Of a stretch of DNA of 38,171 nucleotides, positions 1 to 8,618 are shown one piece after another. Source of the DNA: Microbacteriaceae bacterium (GTDB lineage: Bacteria > Actinomycetota > Actinomycetes > Actinomycetales > Microbacteriaceae). Numbering within the stretch: the stretch's first letter is position 1; every line of letters begins with the position of its first letter. The stretch covers positions 1 through 38,171 of the forward strand of contig JACMNE010000025.1 in the NCBI GenBank assembly GCA_014378715.1, read 5' to 3'. Below the pieces are notes generated by a model. The model worked only from the letters and a program-made list of their open reading frames with translations. It had not been told where the DNA came from and did not search any database. Made by a program: the position numbers and the translations under genes.

Positions 1-2
1 GA

Positions 3-172
3 AAGCGCTCCGCACTCGGCGTGGGCATCCGGATGGCCACCTCCGAGATCCTGGTGCTCGTCGACTCGGACACCTCGTGGTTGCCGGGGCTGCTCGAGAA
101 TGCGCAGAAGCCCTTCTCCGACCCGTTCGTCGGCGGGGTGAGCACCCCGCAGCACGTCCACCAGCGTCCCCC
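3..172 (+). pseudogene. Family 2 glycosyltransferase fragment (5' cut by window edge, 3' end lost)
   Basis: Reading from base 3, about 56 residues match the core of a processive GT2 glycosyltransferase of the hyaluronan/cellulose-synthase type. KRSALGVGIRMATSEI leads into the metal- and UDP-binding LVLVDSDTSW motif, followed by a segment ending in VGGVSTPQ, which is the usual spacing in this family. After about base 172 the similarity stops and the frame continues into composition-driven nonsense. The downstream sequence instead resumes as UDP-glucose dehydrogenase in another frame. The GXXRW-type catalytic half and all membrane segments are missing. It is probably the remains of a polysaccharide synthase that once lay beside its precursor-making dehydrogenase. 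The upstream part is outside the window, so the length of the intact 5' portion is unknown. Confidence 0.7.
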
Positions 173-199
173 CTCGGCGCCGGGCCGGAGCCGGCAGGG

Positions 200-573
200 A
201 ACCCCGAATTCCTGCGCGAGGGATACGCGGTGGCCGGGGTGCGCATCGCCGCTCTCGGGGCGGCATTCACGTCCGACTCCGACGATGTGCGCGACGCACC
301 GGCCCTCGACGTCTCACGGATGCTCCAGCTCGAATGCGCGCTCGTCTCGGTAGCGGATGTCGTCGCCCTCCTCACTGAATGGCAGGAGTTCCGCGACGCC
401 GACCCCACGGCCATCGTGCCCTCGTCGCGCACCGTCGGATCGTCGACGGGCGGCACGCGCTCGATGCCGACGCCTACCGCGCAGCCGGCTGGGAGTACCG
501 GGCGCTCGGCCGGCCGGCCCAGCCCCGCATCGCCGTCGCAGGACGACGGTCGGGTCCACAGACGGCGGTCTGA
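200..573 (+). pseudogene. UDP-glucose 6-dehydrogenase remnant (frameshifted, internally deleted)
   Basis: Three typical UDP-glucose/GDP-mannose dehydrogenase pieces survive. NPEFLREGYAV (from base 200) belongs to the N-terminal half of the enzyme. It is joined directly to AGVRIAALGAAFTSDSDDVR, the start of the C-terminal UDP-binding domain, so roughly 150 residues including the catalytic Cys region are gone. ADVVALLTEWQEFRDADP follows after a second, smaller deletion. The frame then breaks near base 418, and the C-terminus continues in another frame as VAHRRIVDGRHALDADAYRA...GWEYRALGRP up to a stop at 571-573. The intact enzyme makes UDP-glucuronate for capsule or exopolysaccharide. With the adjacent GT2 fragment this looks like the corpse of a has-like pair. 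It cannot encode an active enzyme. Confidence 0.8.
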
Positions 574-635
574 TGGGCGTCGGACGGCCGCCGTTCGGTG
601 ACCTGCCGGACGGCGAACGGACGCCAGGTGGTGAA

Positions 636-1145
636 CTAGCCGGGCGGCCGGACCGGCTCGGTGATGTCGCCGACGATCGCGCCGAAGGACGCGATCAGCG
701 CGTCGGCGTCGACAAACAGGCTGTAGCCGTGCTCGCCGGCCCCCATCGCGATGCGCTGGCCGACGATCGACGCGTCGGCGTGGACCGGCCAGGCGGTGCT
801 GCTGCCGAGGGGGGTGATGGTTCCGCGCTCGTAGCCGGTCGCCGCCAGCGCGAGCTCGGCCTCCGGCAGGCGCAGCCGGTTCACGCCGACCTCCGCGCGC
901 AGCTTCGGCCAGGAGATCTGCCGGTCGCCCGGGACGAGGGCGAACAGGAAGTCGCCGTCGCTGCGCTTCACGACCAGGGACTTGACGATGGACCGGGTCG
1001 GCAGCCCCAGCAGGGCAGCGGCCTCCTCGAGGCTCGACGCCGCCTCCCGGTGCACGAGCTCGATCGCGAGACCGCGGGACGCGGCATCCGCTTGGACACG
1101 AGCCCGGCCGGTCGGAGGCGTTGCGCCGAGCAATGGGTCGACCAC
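636..1145 (-). CDS. YbaK/EbsC-domain aminoacyl-tRNA deacylase-like protein
   Basis: The 169-residue product has the YbaK/ProX fold, a family that hydrolyses mischarged aminoacyl-tRNAs in trans. Visible family marks are the early helix SLEEAAALLG, the strand with the conserved lysine SIVKSLVVK, FLFALVPGDRQISWPKL, and the late glycine-rich ATGYERGTITPLG segment, in which the TGY/GxxxPLG pattern shapes the substrate pocket. The C-terminus VGQRIAMGAGEHGYSLFVD is also typical. A GTG at 1143-1145 is preferred as start because a GGAG lies five bases upstream and the length then fits the family. A GTG at 1199 would add 18 residues and overlap dusB. The gene is divergent from dusB. Which tRNA it edits cannot be read from the sequence. 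Confidence 0.85.
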   Translation of the reverse strand: MVDPLLGATPPTGRARVQADAASRGLAIELVHREAASSLEEAAALLGLPTRSIVKSLVVKRSDGDFLFALVPGDRQISWPKLRAEVGVNRLRLPEAELALAATGYERGTITPLGSSTAWPVHADASIVGQRIAMGAGEHGYSLFVDADALIASFGAIVGDITEPVRPPG

Positions 1146-1179
1146 GCGGGCTCCGTTCGGGAGTACAGCCGGGTTCTGG

Positions 1180-1192
1180 GACAATTGACCGG
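1180..1192 (+). promoter_or_regulatory. Probable leaderless promoter of dusB
   Basis: A -10-like GACAAT (1180-1185) lies 6 bases before the GTG start of dusB. That distance would put the transcription start on or next to the start codon. No Shine-Dalgarno sequence is visible. The same arrangement recurs at dnaG, the histidine kinase, def and the DMT gene in this window. Confidence 0.45.
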
Positions 1193-2361
1193 TGACCACC
1201 TTTGCCGCCACTGCGCCCAGCCTACAGATCGGACCCATCGCCCTCGATGTGCCCGTGGTGCTCGCGCCCATGGCCGGGATCACCAACACGGCATTCCGGC
1301 GGCTCTGCCGCGAGTTCGGTGCCGGGCTCTACGTGAGCGAGATGATCACCAGCCGCGCCCTCGTGGAGCGCACGCCCACGAGCATGCGGCTCATCCAGCA
1401 CCACGAGTCGGAGACGACCCGCAGCATCCAGCTCTACGGCGTCGACCCGAAGACGGTCGCCGAGGCGGTCACGATGCTCGTCGCCGAGGACCGCGCCGAC
1501 CACATCGACCTCAACTTCGGCTGCCCGGTCGCCAAGGTCACCCGCAAGGGCGGGGGCGCGGCCCTGCCCTGGAAGCGCACCCTGTTCCGCGAGATCGTCG
1601 AGGGTGCGGTCGGAGCGGCCGGAGCCGTGCCGGTGACCGTGAAGATGCGCAAGGGGATCGACGACGACCACCTCACCTACCTCGAGGCGGGCCGCGCCGC
1701 GGAGGGCGCGGGGGTCGCGAGCATCGCCCTGCACGCCCGCACGGCCGCCGACTACTACAGCGGCACCGCCGACTGGGACGCGATCGCCACGCTCAAGCAG
1801 ACGATCAGCAGTGTGCCCGTCCTCGGCAACGGCGACATCTGGTCCGGGCCCGACGCCATTCGCATGATGGAGCAGACCGGCTGCGACGGTGTCGTCGTCG
1901 GACGCGGCTGCCTCGGCCGGCCGTGGCTCTTCGGTGACCTCGTCGCCGCCTTCCGGGCGAAGCGGACCGGGGAAGCGTATGAGACCGCTCAGCCCCCGCT
2001 CGGCACCGTCGCGACGACCCTGCGACGCCACGCGGTACTGCTCGCTGAGTTCCTCGACAGCGAGGAGTGGGCCTGCCGCGACATCCGCAAGCACATCGCC
2101 TGGTACTTCAAGGGGTATGCGGTGGGGAGCGACATCCGCTCGAGTCTGGCGATGGTCACGAGCCTGCAGGAGATGGACGACCTGCTGGGCCGCCTCGACC
2201 CCGCCCAGCCCTACCCGGGTGAGGGCGCCGAAGGGCCCAGGGGGCGCGCCGGCTCGCCGAAGAAGCCCGCACTGCCCGACCGCTGGCTCGAGAGCACCGA
2301 GCTCGGGGCCGCTCATCGCGCCGAGCTCAGCGAGGCAGAACTGAGCACCAGCGGTGGGTGA
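1192..2361 (+). CDS. dusB: tRNA-dihydrouridine synthase, DusB type
   Basis: The 389-residue FMN enzyme reduces specific uridines in the tRNA D-arm to dihydrouridine with NADPH. The TIM-barrel FMN domain starts at once with VVLAPMAGITNTAFRRLC. It continues through QLYGVDP, the catalytic cysteine in DLNFGCPVAKVTRKGGGAAL (Cys111), VTVKMRKG, LHARTAADYYSG..DW and the phosphate-gripping VPVLGNGDIW and GVVVGRGCLGRPWLF. The C-terminal tRNA-binding helical domain follows, with HIAWYFKGY, then a charged, proline-rich tail slightly longer than usual. The GTG start is supported by the leaderless -10 box and by the protein beginning just ahead of the barrel. The 3' end overlaps dgt by 8 bases, so the two are probably co-transcribed. 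Confidence 0.95.
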   Translation: MTTFAATAPSLQIGPIALDVPVVLAPMAGITNTAFRRLCREFGAGLYVSEMITSRALVERTPTSMRLIQHHESETTRSIQLYGVDPKTVAEAVTMLVAEDRADHIDLNFGCPVAKVTRKGGGAALPWKRTLFREIVEGAVGAAGAVPVTVKMRKGIDDDHLTYLEAGRAAEGAGVASIALHARTAADYYSGTADWDAIATLKQTISSVPVLGNGDIWSGPDAIRMMEQTGCDGVVVGRGCLGRPWLFGDLVAAFRAKRTGEAYETAQPPLGTVATTLRRHAVLLAEFLDSEEWACRDIRKHIAWYFKGYAVGSDIRSSLAMVTSLQEMDDLLGRLDPAQPYPGEGAEGPRGRAGSPKKPALPDRWLESTELGAAHRAELSEAELSTSGG

Positions 2362-3625
2362 GCCGGTGATCGCGGCCGCGCGGTACACGGAACACGATGC
2401 CGCCCGCTGGTTCCCCGAGGAGCACTCGAGCCGCCGCAGCGACTTCGCCCGCGACCGTGCACGCCTGCTGCACTCGAGTGCCCTGCGGCGGTTGGCTGCG
2501 AAGACCCAGGTGCTGAGCCCCGCCGCCGGCCTCGACTTCGCCCGCAATCGCCTCACCCACTCACTTGAGGTGGCCCAGGTCGGCCGCGAGCTCGCGACGA
2601 GCCTCGGGCTGGACCCCGACGTCGTCGACACCGCCTGCCTCGCCCACGATCTCGGGCACCCTCCGTTCGGCCACAACGGCGAACGCGCCCTCAACGACTG
2701 GGCGAGCGACATCGGCGGGTTCGAGGGCAACGCGCAGACCCTGCGGCTGCTCTCCCGCATCGAACCGAAGGTGTTCGGCCCCGATGGGCGCTCCTACGGC
2801 CTCAACCTCACCCGCGCGAGCCTCGACGCGAGCTGCAAGTACCCGTGGCCGTCGAGCGAGTCGATCGGCGACCCGAGCGGCCGGGCGAAGTTCGGCTTCT
2901 ACGAGGACGACATCGAGGCATTCAGGTGGATGCGCGGTGACGCGCCCGCCCGTCGACGTTGCATCGGGGCCGAGGTGATGGACCTCTCCGACGACATCGC
3001 CTACTCCGTGCACGACTTCGAGGACGCCGTCGTCGGCGGGTACATCGATGTCGCGTCCCTCGGCGCACGGATCGACCACGACGCACTCGTGGTGTCGATG
3101 TTCGACTGGATCGGCGGAGAGGTCAGCCACGACGAGCTCATTGCTGCCTTCGACCGACTCGACTCCCTCGACGTGTGGATCGACACCTGGGACGGAAGCC
3201 GACAGGCCCACGCCAGGCTCAAGAATCTCACCAGCACCCTGATCGGCCGGTTCGCCGGTGCCTCGACTGCCGCGACCCTCGCCGCCGCCGCCGACCCGAC
3301 GAACCTGATCCGATTCGGCGCGACGGTCATCGTCCCGCGCCACGTGCAGGCGGAGATCGCTGTGCTGAAGGGCATCGTCGCGGCCTTCGTGATGAGCCGC
3401 AACACCCGCCAGCCGCTGTACGTGCACCAGCGCGAGATCCTCACCGAGCTCGCCGATGCCCTGTGGCTGGACCCATCGCACCTCGACCCCGGGTTCGCCC
3501 TCGACTTCACGACGGCCGGCACGGATGCCTCGCGACGCCGGGCAGTCGTCGACCAGGTCGCGAGTCTCACCGACCAGTCGGCCGGCACCTGGCACGAGCG
3601 GCTTGTGGAGAACACCGGGCGCTGA
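2354..3625 (+). CDS. dgt: Deoxyguanosinetriphosphate triphosphohydrolase-like HD protein
   Basis: The 423-residue HD-superfamily dNTP triphosphohydrolase releases inorganic triphosphate from dNTPs (classically dGTP) and controls nucleotide pools. The metal ligands are visible: His69 in RNRLTHSLEVAQVG and the HD pair His98-Asp99 in CLAHDLGHPPFGHNGE. The later DLSDDIAYSVHDFEDAV segment carries the fourth ligand. The substrate-side motif SSALRRLAAKTQV near residue 41 is typical of bacterial dGTPases. The GTG start lies inside the end of dusB (8-base overlap). The order dusB-dgt-dnaG is, as I recall, common in high-GC actinobacteria. True nucleotide preference is not determinable here, and many actinobacterial members are annotated only as dGTPase-like. 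Confidence 0.93.
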   Translation: MGEPVIAAARYTEHDAARWFPEEHSSRRSDFARDRARLLHSSALRRLAAKTQVLSPAAGLDFARNRLTHSLEVAQVGRELATSLGLDPDVVDTACLAHDLGHPPFGHNGERALNDWASDIGGFEGNAQTLRLLSRIEPKVFGPDGRSYGLNLTRASLDASCKYPWPSSESIGDPSGRAKFGFYEDDIEAFRWMRGDAPARRRCIGAEVMDLSDDIAYSVHDFEDAVVGGYIDVASLGARIDHDALVVSMFDWIGGEVSHDELIAAFDRLDSLDVWIDTWDGSRQAHARLKNLTSTLIGRFAGASTAATLAAAADPTNLIRFGATVIVPRHVQAEIAVLKGIVAAFVMSRNTRQPLYVHQREILTELADALWLDPSHLDPGFALDFTTAGTDASRRRAVVDQVASLTDQSAGTWHERLVENTGR

Positions 3626-3656
3626 CGTGCGGCACGTGGGCACCCGGACACGAAAG

Positions 3657-3670
3657 TAGAATCGACACCG
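3657..3670 (+). promoter_or_regulatory. Leaderless promoter of dnaG
   Basis: A TAGAAT hexamer at 3657-3662 stands 7 bases before the GTG start of dnaG, the right distance for transcription to begin at the start codon. No ribosome-binding site precedes the GTG. This suggests that dnaG has its own promoter besides read-through from dusB-dgt. Confidence 0.6.
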
Positions 3671-5556
3671 TGGCCGGGCTGATCAGACGAAACGATATCG
3701 ACGAGGTTCGGGCGCGGGTCAACATCGCCGACATCGTCGGCGACTACGTGACTCTGAAGGGTGCGGGCGTCGGCTCGCTCAAGGGACTGTGCCCCTTTCA
3801 CGACGAGCGGAGCCCCAGCTTCCACGTGCGGCCCCAGGTCGGCAGATACCACTGCTTCGGCTGCGGCGAGGACGGCGACATCTTCAGCTTCCTCCAGAAG
3901 ATGGACCACACCACGTTCACCGAGGCCGTCGAGCGGATGGCGGCCAGGATCGGCTTCGAGCTGCACTACGAGGACGGTGCCCAGGCGAACCCCGACCACG
4001 GCAACCGGGCCAGGATCCTCGCCGCCAACAGGGCGGCCTCCGACTACTTCACCGCGCAGCTCGGCTCCCCAGAGGCCGAACCGGCCAGGGCGTTCCTGGG
4101 GGAGCGCGGGTTCGATCCCGCCGCCGCCCAGCGCTTCGGCGTCGGCTTCGCCCCCCAGTCCTTCAACGCCCTCGGCGCGCACCTGAAGTCCCTCGGCTAC
4201 AGCGAGGCCGAGCTGGTCACGTCCGGCCTGCTCAGCCAGGGTGACCGTGGCGCCTACGACCGCTTCCGCGGCCGCCTCGTCTGGCCGATCCGCGATGTCA
4301 CCGGGCAGACCCTCGGCTTCGGCGCCCGCCGCCTCCTCGACGACGACAAGGGCCCGAAGTACCTCAACACCCCCGAGACGCCGGTGTACCACAAGTCCTC
4401 CGTTCTCTATGGGCTCGACCTCGCCAAGCGCGACATCTCCCGCGGCCGCCAGGTCGTCGTCGTCGAGGGCTACACCGACGTGATGGCCTGCCACCTCGCC
4501 GGCGTCACGACCGCCGTCGCCACCTGTGGCACCTCCTTCGGCGTCGACCACATCAAGGTCATCAGGCGGATGCTGGGGGACGTCGCCAACGACAACACCC
4601 GGGGCCTCGGCGAGGTCGTGTTCACCTTCGACCCCGACGAGGCGGGGCAGAAGGCCGCGACCCGCGCGTTCGGCGAGGAGCAGCGGTTCGCCGCGCAGAC
4701 CTTCGTCGCGGTCGCCCCCGACGGCCTCGACCCCTGCGACCTGCGCCTCGAGCGCGGCGACGATGCCGTGCGCCGGCTGATCGACTCGAAGAAGCCCATG
4801 TTCGAGTTCATGATCCGCCGGGTGATGGACGCCCACAACCTGAACACCGTCGAGGGCCGGGTGGCCGCCTTGAGAGCCGCCGCCCCCGTCATCGGCGGCA
4901 TCCGCGACCAGGCCCTCAACGTCGGCTACGTGCGCGACCTCGCCCGCTGGCTCGGGATGGACCCGGCCGAGGTCGGCCGCGCCGTGCGCGCTGAGGCCCA
5001 GCGGGTGCAGGCGGAGCCGGCGCGCACCCCGCCGCGCTACACCTCCGACGGCTCGGTCGAGCCGCCAGCCGCCCCGCGCGGTCCGTCGATGGCCGACCTG
5101 CCGGGCGACTTCGTGACGCGACTCGAGCGCGACGCCCTGATGGCGATCCTCCAGTATCCGGAGGCCGTCGGACGCGAGCTCGCCATGCGCGTCACCCAGG
5201 TGGAGTGGTCGAACTCGTCACTCGCCGTCGTCCGTGACGGCATCGTGGTGAGCCTCGACGCCTTCGACTCGCCCACCTGGCTCGACCGGGTAATCGACGA
5301 GGTGCCCCAATCGTTCGCCTCGCTCGTCAAGGAGCTCGGGGTCGCACCGATCCCAGTGAAGGACGACGCGGAGCTTCCGCTGTACTGCACGGGAGTGACA
5401 TCCGCTCTGATCGACAAGGACCTCGTGCGGCGCAAGCGCGACCTGCTGGGTGAGCTGCAGCGGCTCGACGGTGTGGCCGACCCGGTCAGGTCGCGCGAGT
5501 TGCAGACGGAGCTCGTGCGGGTCGAGCAGGAGCGGCGCGCCCTTCGCGAGGACTGA
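3670..5556 (+). CDS. dnaG: DNA primase DnaG
   Basis: The 628-residue primase lays RNA primers at the replication fork and binds the replicative helicase. Its N-terminal zinc-binding domain has Cys41-x2-His44 (CPFHDERSPSF) and Cys62-x2-Cys65 (CFGC). The catalytic core holds the RNA polymerase-type segment (LVWPIRDVTGQTLGFGAR, GPKYLNTPETP) and the Toprim motifs VVVVEGYTDVMA and FTFDPDEAG, which coordinate the metals. A C-terminal helical DnaB-interaction region follows, about residues 430-628, ending in the Arg/Glu-rich helix LQRLDGVADP...VRVEQERRALRED. The start is the GTG at 3670. The reading frame is open further upstream, but that extension lies antisense-like across dgt and has no homology. 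Confidence 0.97.
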   Translation: MAGLIRRNDIDEVRARVNIADIVGDYVTLKGAGVGSLKGLCPFHDERSPSFHVRPQVGRYHCFGCGEDGDIFSFLQKMDHTTFTEAVERMAARIGFELHYEDGAQANPDHGNRARILAANRAASDYFTAQLGSPEAEPARAFLGERGFDPAAAQRFGVGFAPQSFNALGAHLKSLGYSEAELVTSGLLSQGDRGAYDRFRGRLVWPIRDVTGQTLGFGARRLLDDDKGPKYLNTPETPVYHKSSVLYGLDLAKRDISRGRQVVVVEGYTDVMACHLAGVTTAVATCGTSFGVDHIKVIRRMLGDVANDNTRGLGEVVFTFDPDEAGQKAATRAFGEEQRFAAQTFVAVAPDGLDPCDLRLERGDDAVRRLIDSKKPMFEFMIRRVMDAHNLNTVEGRVAALRAAAPVIGGIRDQALNVGYVRDLARWLGMDPAEVGRAVRAEAQRVQAEPARTPPRYTSDGSVEPPAAPRGPSMADLPGDFVTRLERDALMAILQYPEAVGRELAMRVTQVEWSNSSLAVVRDGIVVSLDAFDSPTWLDRVIDEVPQSFASLVKELGVAPIPVKDDAELPLYCTGVTSALIDKDLVRRKRDLLGELQRLDGVADPVRSRELQTELVRVEQERRALRED

Positions 5557-5751
5557 CGCCGCCGGGTGGTCGGCAACTCGCTCACCCGACTGTTGCAGGT
5601 GGGTAAACATTCCGGCCGGGCGCACGTTGGGACCCGCTTGTACCCCCCGAATATGTTACGACTGGTAATACAGCAGCCGAACGGACGTCATTCCGTGTGC
5701 CGTTCTGCATCTCATGCCGTCGCACCACCCCACCGAAAGAGGTAGTCGATT

Positions 5752-7410
5752 TTGTCTGATCACTCCGTATTCCGCAGGCGTTCGCTCATCGCGCTCGCCG
5801 GCACCGCGACGCTCACGCTGGCTCTCGCCGGCTGCGCCTCGGGCGCCAGCACCGACCTGTCGCTCGACGGCATCATCGTCGGCACCACCGACCCCGTGAC
5901 CTCGCTCGACCCCGCCGGGTCGTACGACAACGGCTCGTTCGCGGTGCAGAACCAGGTGTTCCCGTTCCTGTTCAACAGCCCATACGGCAGCCCGGACGTC
6001 GAGCCCGACATCGCCGTCTCCGGCGAGTTCACCGCGCCGACCGAGTTCACCGTCGTCCTCAAGGACGGCCTGCAGTTCGCCAACGGCAACCCTCTGACTG
6101 CCTCCGACGTCAAGTTCACCTTCGACCGTGTCATGAAAATCGCGGACGGCAACGGCCCGTCGAGCCTGCTCGGCAACCTCGACAGCGTCGACGCCGTCGA
6201 CGACACCACAGTGGTCTTCAACCTCAAGGCCGCCAATGACCAGACATTTGCGCAGGTGCTCTCCAGCCCGGCCGGTCCGATCGTCGACGAGGACGTCTTC
6301 TCGGCGACCGAGCTCACCGACCCGGCCACCATCGTCGCCGGCGACGCCTTCGCCGGCCAGTACAAGATCACCGACTACACGCAGAACCAGCTCATCCAGT
6401 ACGAGGTGAACCCAAACTACGACGGCCTCCTCGGCAAGGCGAAGACCGACTCGATCACCACCCAGTATTTCGCCGACGAGACGAGCCTCAAGCTCGCCGT
6501 GCAGCAGGGTGATGTGGATGTGGCCTTCCGCAGCCTCAGCCCGACCGATGTCGCCGACCTCAAGACCGACGACAACGTCACTGTCTACGACGGCCCGGGT
6601 GGAGAGATCCGCTACATCGTCTTCAACTTCAACACCCAGCCGTTCGGTGCGCAGACGCCCGAGGCCGACCCGGCCAAGGCCCTCGCCGTGCGCCAGGCCG
6701 TCGCCGACTCGATCGACCGCCAGGAAGTCGCCGACCAGGTGTACAACGGCACCTTCGTGCCGCTGTACACCTACGTGCCCTCCGGCCTGACCGGCTCGAC
6801 GGACGCGCTCAAGCCCCTGTACGGCGACGGCGAAGGCGGCCCGGACCTGGAGAAGGCGGCAGCAACCCTCGCGGCGGCCGGTATCACCACCCCGGTGACG
6901 CTGAACCTGCAGTACAGCCCCGACCACTACGGCAGCTCCTCCGACGACGAATACGCGGCCTACAAGAGCCAGCTCGACGCGACCGGGCTGTTCACGGTCA
7001 ACCTCCAGTCGACCCTGTGGGACACCTACAGCCCCGAGCGCCGCACCGGCGCCTACCCGCTGTACCAGCTCGGCTGGTTCCCGGACTACTCGGACGCCGA
7101 CAACTACCTGACGCCTTTCTTCGCTCCGGCGCCCGGAACGGACGGCACGCTGGAGCCCGGCGGGTTCCTCAAGAACGGCTACGACGACGCCGCGGTCAAC
7201 GCGTTGCTGCAGCAGCAGCTCGTCGAATCCGATGTCGACGCCCGCACCGGCCTCATCGAGGACATCCAGAACCAGGTCGCGAGCCAGCTGTCGACCCTTC
7301 CGCTTCTCCAGGGAGCCGGCGTCGCCGTGACCGGAACGGACATCCAGGGGGCGGCAGACACCCTCGACGCGTCGTTCAAGTTCCGCTACGCGGCGCTCAG
7401 CCGAGGCTGA
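5752..7410 (+). CDS. ABC transporter substrate-binding lipoprotein, peptide/nickel family (SBP_bac_5)
   Basis: This is the 552-residue solute receptor of the importer encoded just downstream. It has a lipoprotein signal, with a twin-arginine-like FRRRS followed by LALAGC; the lipidated cysteine is Cys28. The mature protein has the family-5 pattern: DPVTSLDPAGSYDNGS, EFTVVLKDGLQFANGNPLTA (the conserved 'f.LR.gvkF.dG.plta' site), DVKFTFDRVM, and the later YIVFNFNTQPF...AVRQAVADSIDRQ. The TTG start at 5752 follows an AAAGAGG ribosome-binding site. Family members bind oligopeptides, nickel, opines or sugars. The downstream D-2-hydroxyacid dehydrogenase hints at a small organic ligand, but the substrate cannot be deduced. 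Confidence 0.92.
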   Translation: MSDHSVFRRRSLIALAGTATLTLALAGCASGASTDLSLDGIIVGTTDPVTSLDPAGSYDNGSFAVQNQVFPFLFNSPYGSPDVEPDIAVSGEFTAPTEFTVVLKDGLQFANGNPLTASDVKFTFDRVMKIADGNGPSSLLGNLDSVDAVDDTTVVFNLKAANDQTFAQVLSSPAGPIVDEDVFSATELTDPATIVAGDAFAGQYKITDYTQNQLIQYEVNPNYDGLLGKAKTDSITTQYFADETSLKLAVQQGDVDVAFRSLSPTDVADLKTDDNVTVYDGPGGEIRYIVFNFNTQPFGAQTPEADPAKALAVRQAVADSIDRQEVADQVYNGTFVPLYTYVPSGLTGSTDALKPLYGDGEGGPDLEKAAATLAAAGITTPVTLNLQYSPDHYGSSSDDEYAAYKSQLDATGLFTVNLQSTLWDTYSPERRTGAYPLYQLGWFPDYSDADNYLTPFFAPAPGTDGTLEPGGFLKNGYDDAAVNALLQQQLVESDVDARTGLIEDIQNQVASQLSTLPLLQGAGVAVTGTDIQGAADTLDASFKFRYAALSRG

Positions 7411-7457
7411 CCGCCGTCGATCTGACCGCGGCGGGTAAGCTGTCGCGAACTGAGTGA

Positions 7458-7487
7458 GGGGTGTTCCGCCGCGAGGCGGGGCACCCC
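7458..7487 (+). terminator. Intra-operon hairpin with GCGA tetraloop
   Basis: The 13-base stem 7458-7470/7475-7487 (11 Watson-Crick pairs and two G-U) closes a GCGA loop, a GNRA-type tetraloop. No T-run follows, so it is more likely a partial terminator or an mRNA-stabilising hairpin. Either would keep the binding-protein transcript in excess over the permeases, a common arrangement in importer operons. Confidence 0.7.
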
Positions 7488-7522
7488 GAACCATGTCTGT
7501 ACCGGAAGGATGAATCGCGCCC

Positions 7523-8617
7523 GTGTCGTTACTCCAGGAGGGGGAAGCCCCGACCAATCCGCCCGAGAAATCGGCGGCGCGGGGGTCGTCGGGGGGAATC
7601 GGCCTCAGCCGGTACATCCTCATCCGCTTCGCTCTGATCGTCCCGACGGTGTTCATCCTCGTCTCACTCGTCTTCTTCCTCATGCGCGTCGTCGGGGACC
7701 CGATCTCGGCCTCGGTCGGCGACCGGCTCACCGCAGCGCAGCTCGCGGAGCGTCTCGCTGCGGCCGGCTACGACCGGCCCATCTTCGTGCAGTACGTCGA
7801 GTACCTCGGCCAGCTGCTGCGCGGTGACTTCGGCCGCACCCTCACCGACAACCGGCCGATCTCCGAGGTGCTCTTCACCTATGGGGGAGCGACCCTCGAG
7901 CTCGTCTTCTACGCGCTCATCGTCGCCTTCGTTGTCGGGATCCCGCTCGGGATGATCGCTGCCTACTACAAGGACCGGTCGGCCGACGCCGTGCTGCGGA
8001 TTTTCGCGATCCTCAGCTACGCGACCCCGGTCTTCTTCGCCGGACTTCTGCTCAAGCTCACCCTCTCGGTCTGGCTCGGCTGGCTGCCGCTCGGCGGACG
8101 GGCCTCGACGAGGGTGCAACTCGCGCTCAGCCGCATCGACGACCCCACCGGCATCTACCTCATTGACGCGCTGCGATCCGGCAACCCGGTCATCATCGGC
8201 GACGTGCTCATGCACGCGATCATGCCGGCGCTGGCGCTCGGGCTTCTCACGGCCGGGGTCTTCCTGCGCCTCGTGCGCACCAACGTCATCGCGACACTCT
8301 CGAACGATTACGTCGACGCGGCCCGGTCGCGGGGAGTGAGTGAGTTCCGACTCGTGCGCAAACACGCGTACAAGCCGGCTCTCATCCCGATCGTCACGGT
8401 CATCGGCCTCCAGATAGCACTCCTGTTGGGGGGTGCGGTGCTGACGGAGACGACCTTCGAATGGCGGGGCCTCGGCTTCCAACTCGCCCAGTACCTCGGG
8501 GCGAGGGACTTCGTCGCCGTGCAGGGGATCGTCGCCCTGCTCGCCGTCATTGTGGCGCTCACCAACTTCATCGTCGACGTCATCGCCGCCCTGATCGACC
8601 CGAGAGTGCGGTACTGA
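7523..8617 (+). CDS. ABC transporter permease, DppB/OppB type
   Basis: The 364-residue integral membrane protein has the BPD_transp_1 fold. A non-conserved cytoplasmic leader of about 25 residues precedes the first helix (YILIRFALIVPTVFILVSLV). The family hallmark FLMRVVGDPISA follows, then the periplasmic loop and five further helices. The ATPase-coupling EAA loop reads DYVDAARSRGVSEFRLVRKH, and the C-terminus AALIDPRVRY matches DppB proteins. The GTG start lies 13 bases after a GGAAGGA, a long spacing, so initiation may be modest. An ATG 13 bases upstream is out of frame. It pairs with the downstream DppC-type permease to form the channel. Confidence 0.92.
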   Translation: MSLLQEGEAPTNPPEKSAARGSSGGIGLSRYILIRFALIVPTVFILVSLVFFLMRVVGDPISASVGDRLTAAQLAERLAAAGYDRPIFVQYVEYLGQLLRGDFGRTLTDNRPISEVLFTYGGATLELVFYALIVAFVVGIPLGMIAAYYKDRSADAVLRIFAILSYATPVFFAGLLLKLTLSVWLGWLPLGGRASTRVQLALSRIDDPTGIYLIDALRSGNPVIIGDVLMHAIMPALALGLLTAGVFLRLVRTNVIATLSNDYVDAARSRGVSEFRLVRKHAYKPALIPIVTVIGLQIALLLGGAVLTETTFEWRGLGFQLAQYLGARDFVAVQGIVALLAVIVALTNFIVDVIAALIDPRVRY

Positions 8618-8618
8618 C

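Noticed and set aside
3-573. A real GT2-UGDH fusion enzyme
   Set aside because: The pieces lie in three different frames, and the catalytic core of both enzymes is missing.
2959-3669. Open frame extending dnaG about 237 codons upstream
   Set aside because: The extension overlaps dgt in another frame and has Arg-rich nonsense composition. The zinc-finger domain of primase begins properly after the GTG at 3670.
5638-5671. TTGTAC and TAATAC as a promoter for the binding-protein gene
   Set aside because: The spacing of 22 bases is too long for a standard promoter; no better pair was found.
5656-7731. A 691-codon open frame antisense to the binding-protein gene
   Set aside because: It mirrors a well-defined lipoprotein gene, has Val/Glu/Gly/Arg-rich composition typical of high-GC shadow frames, and shows no family motif.
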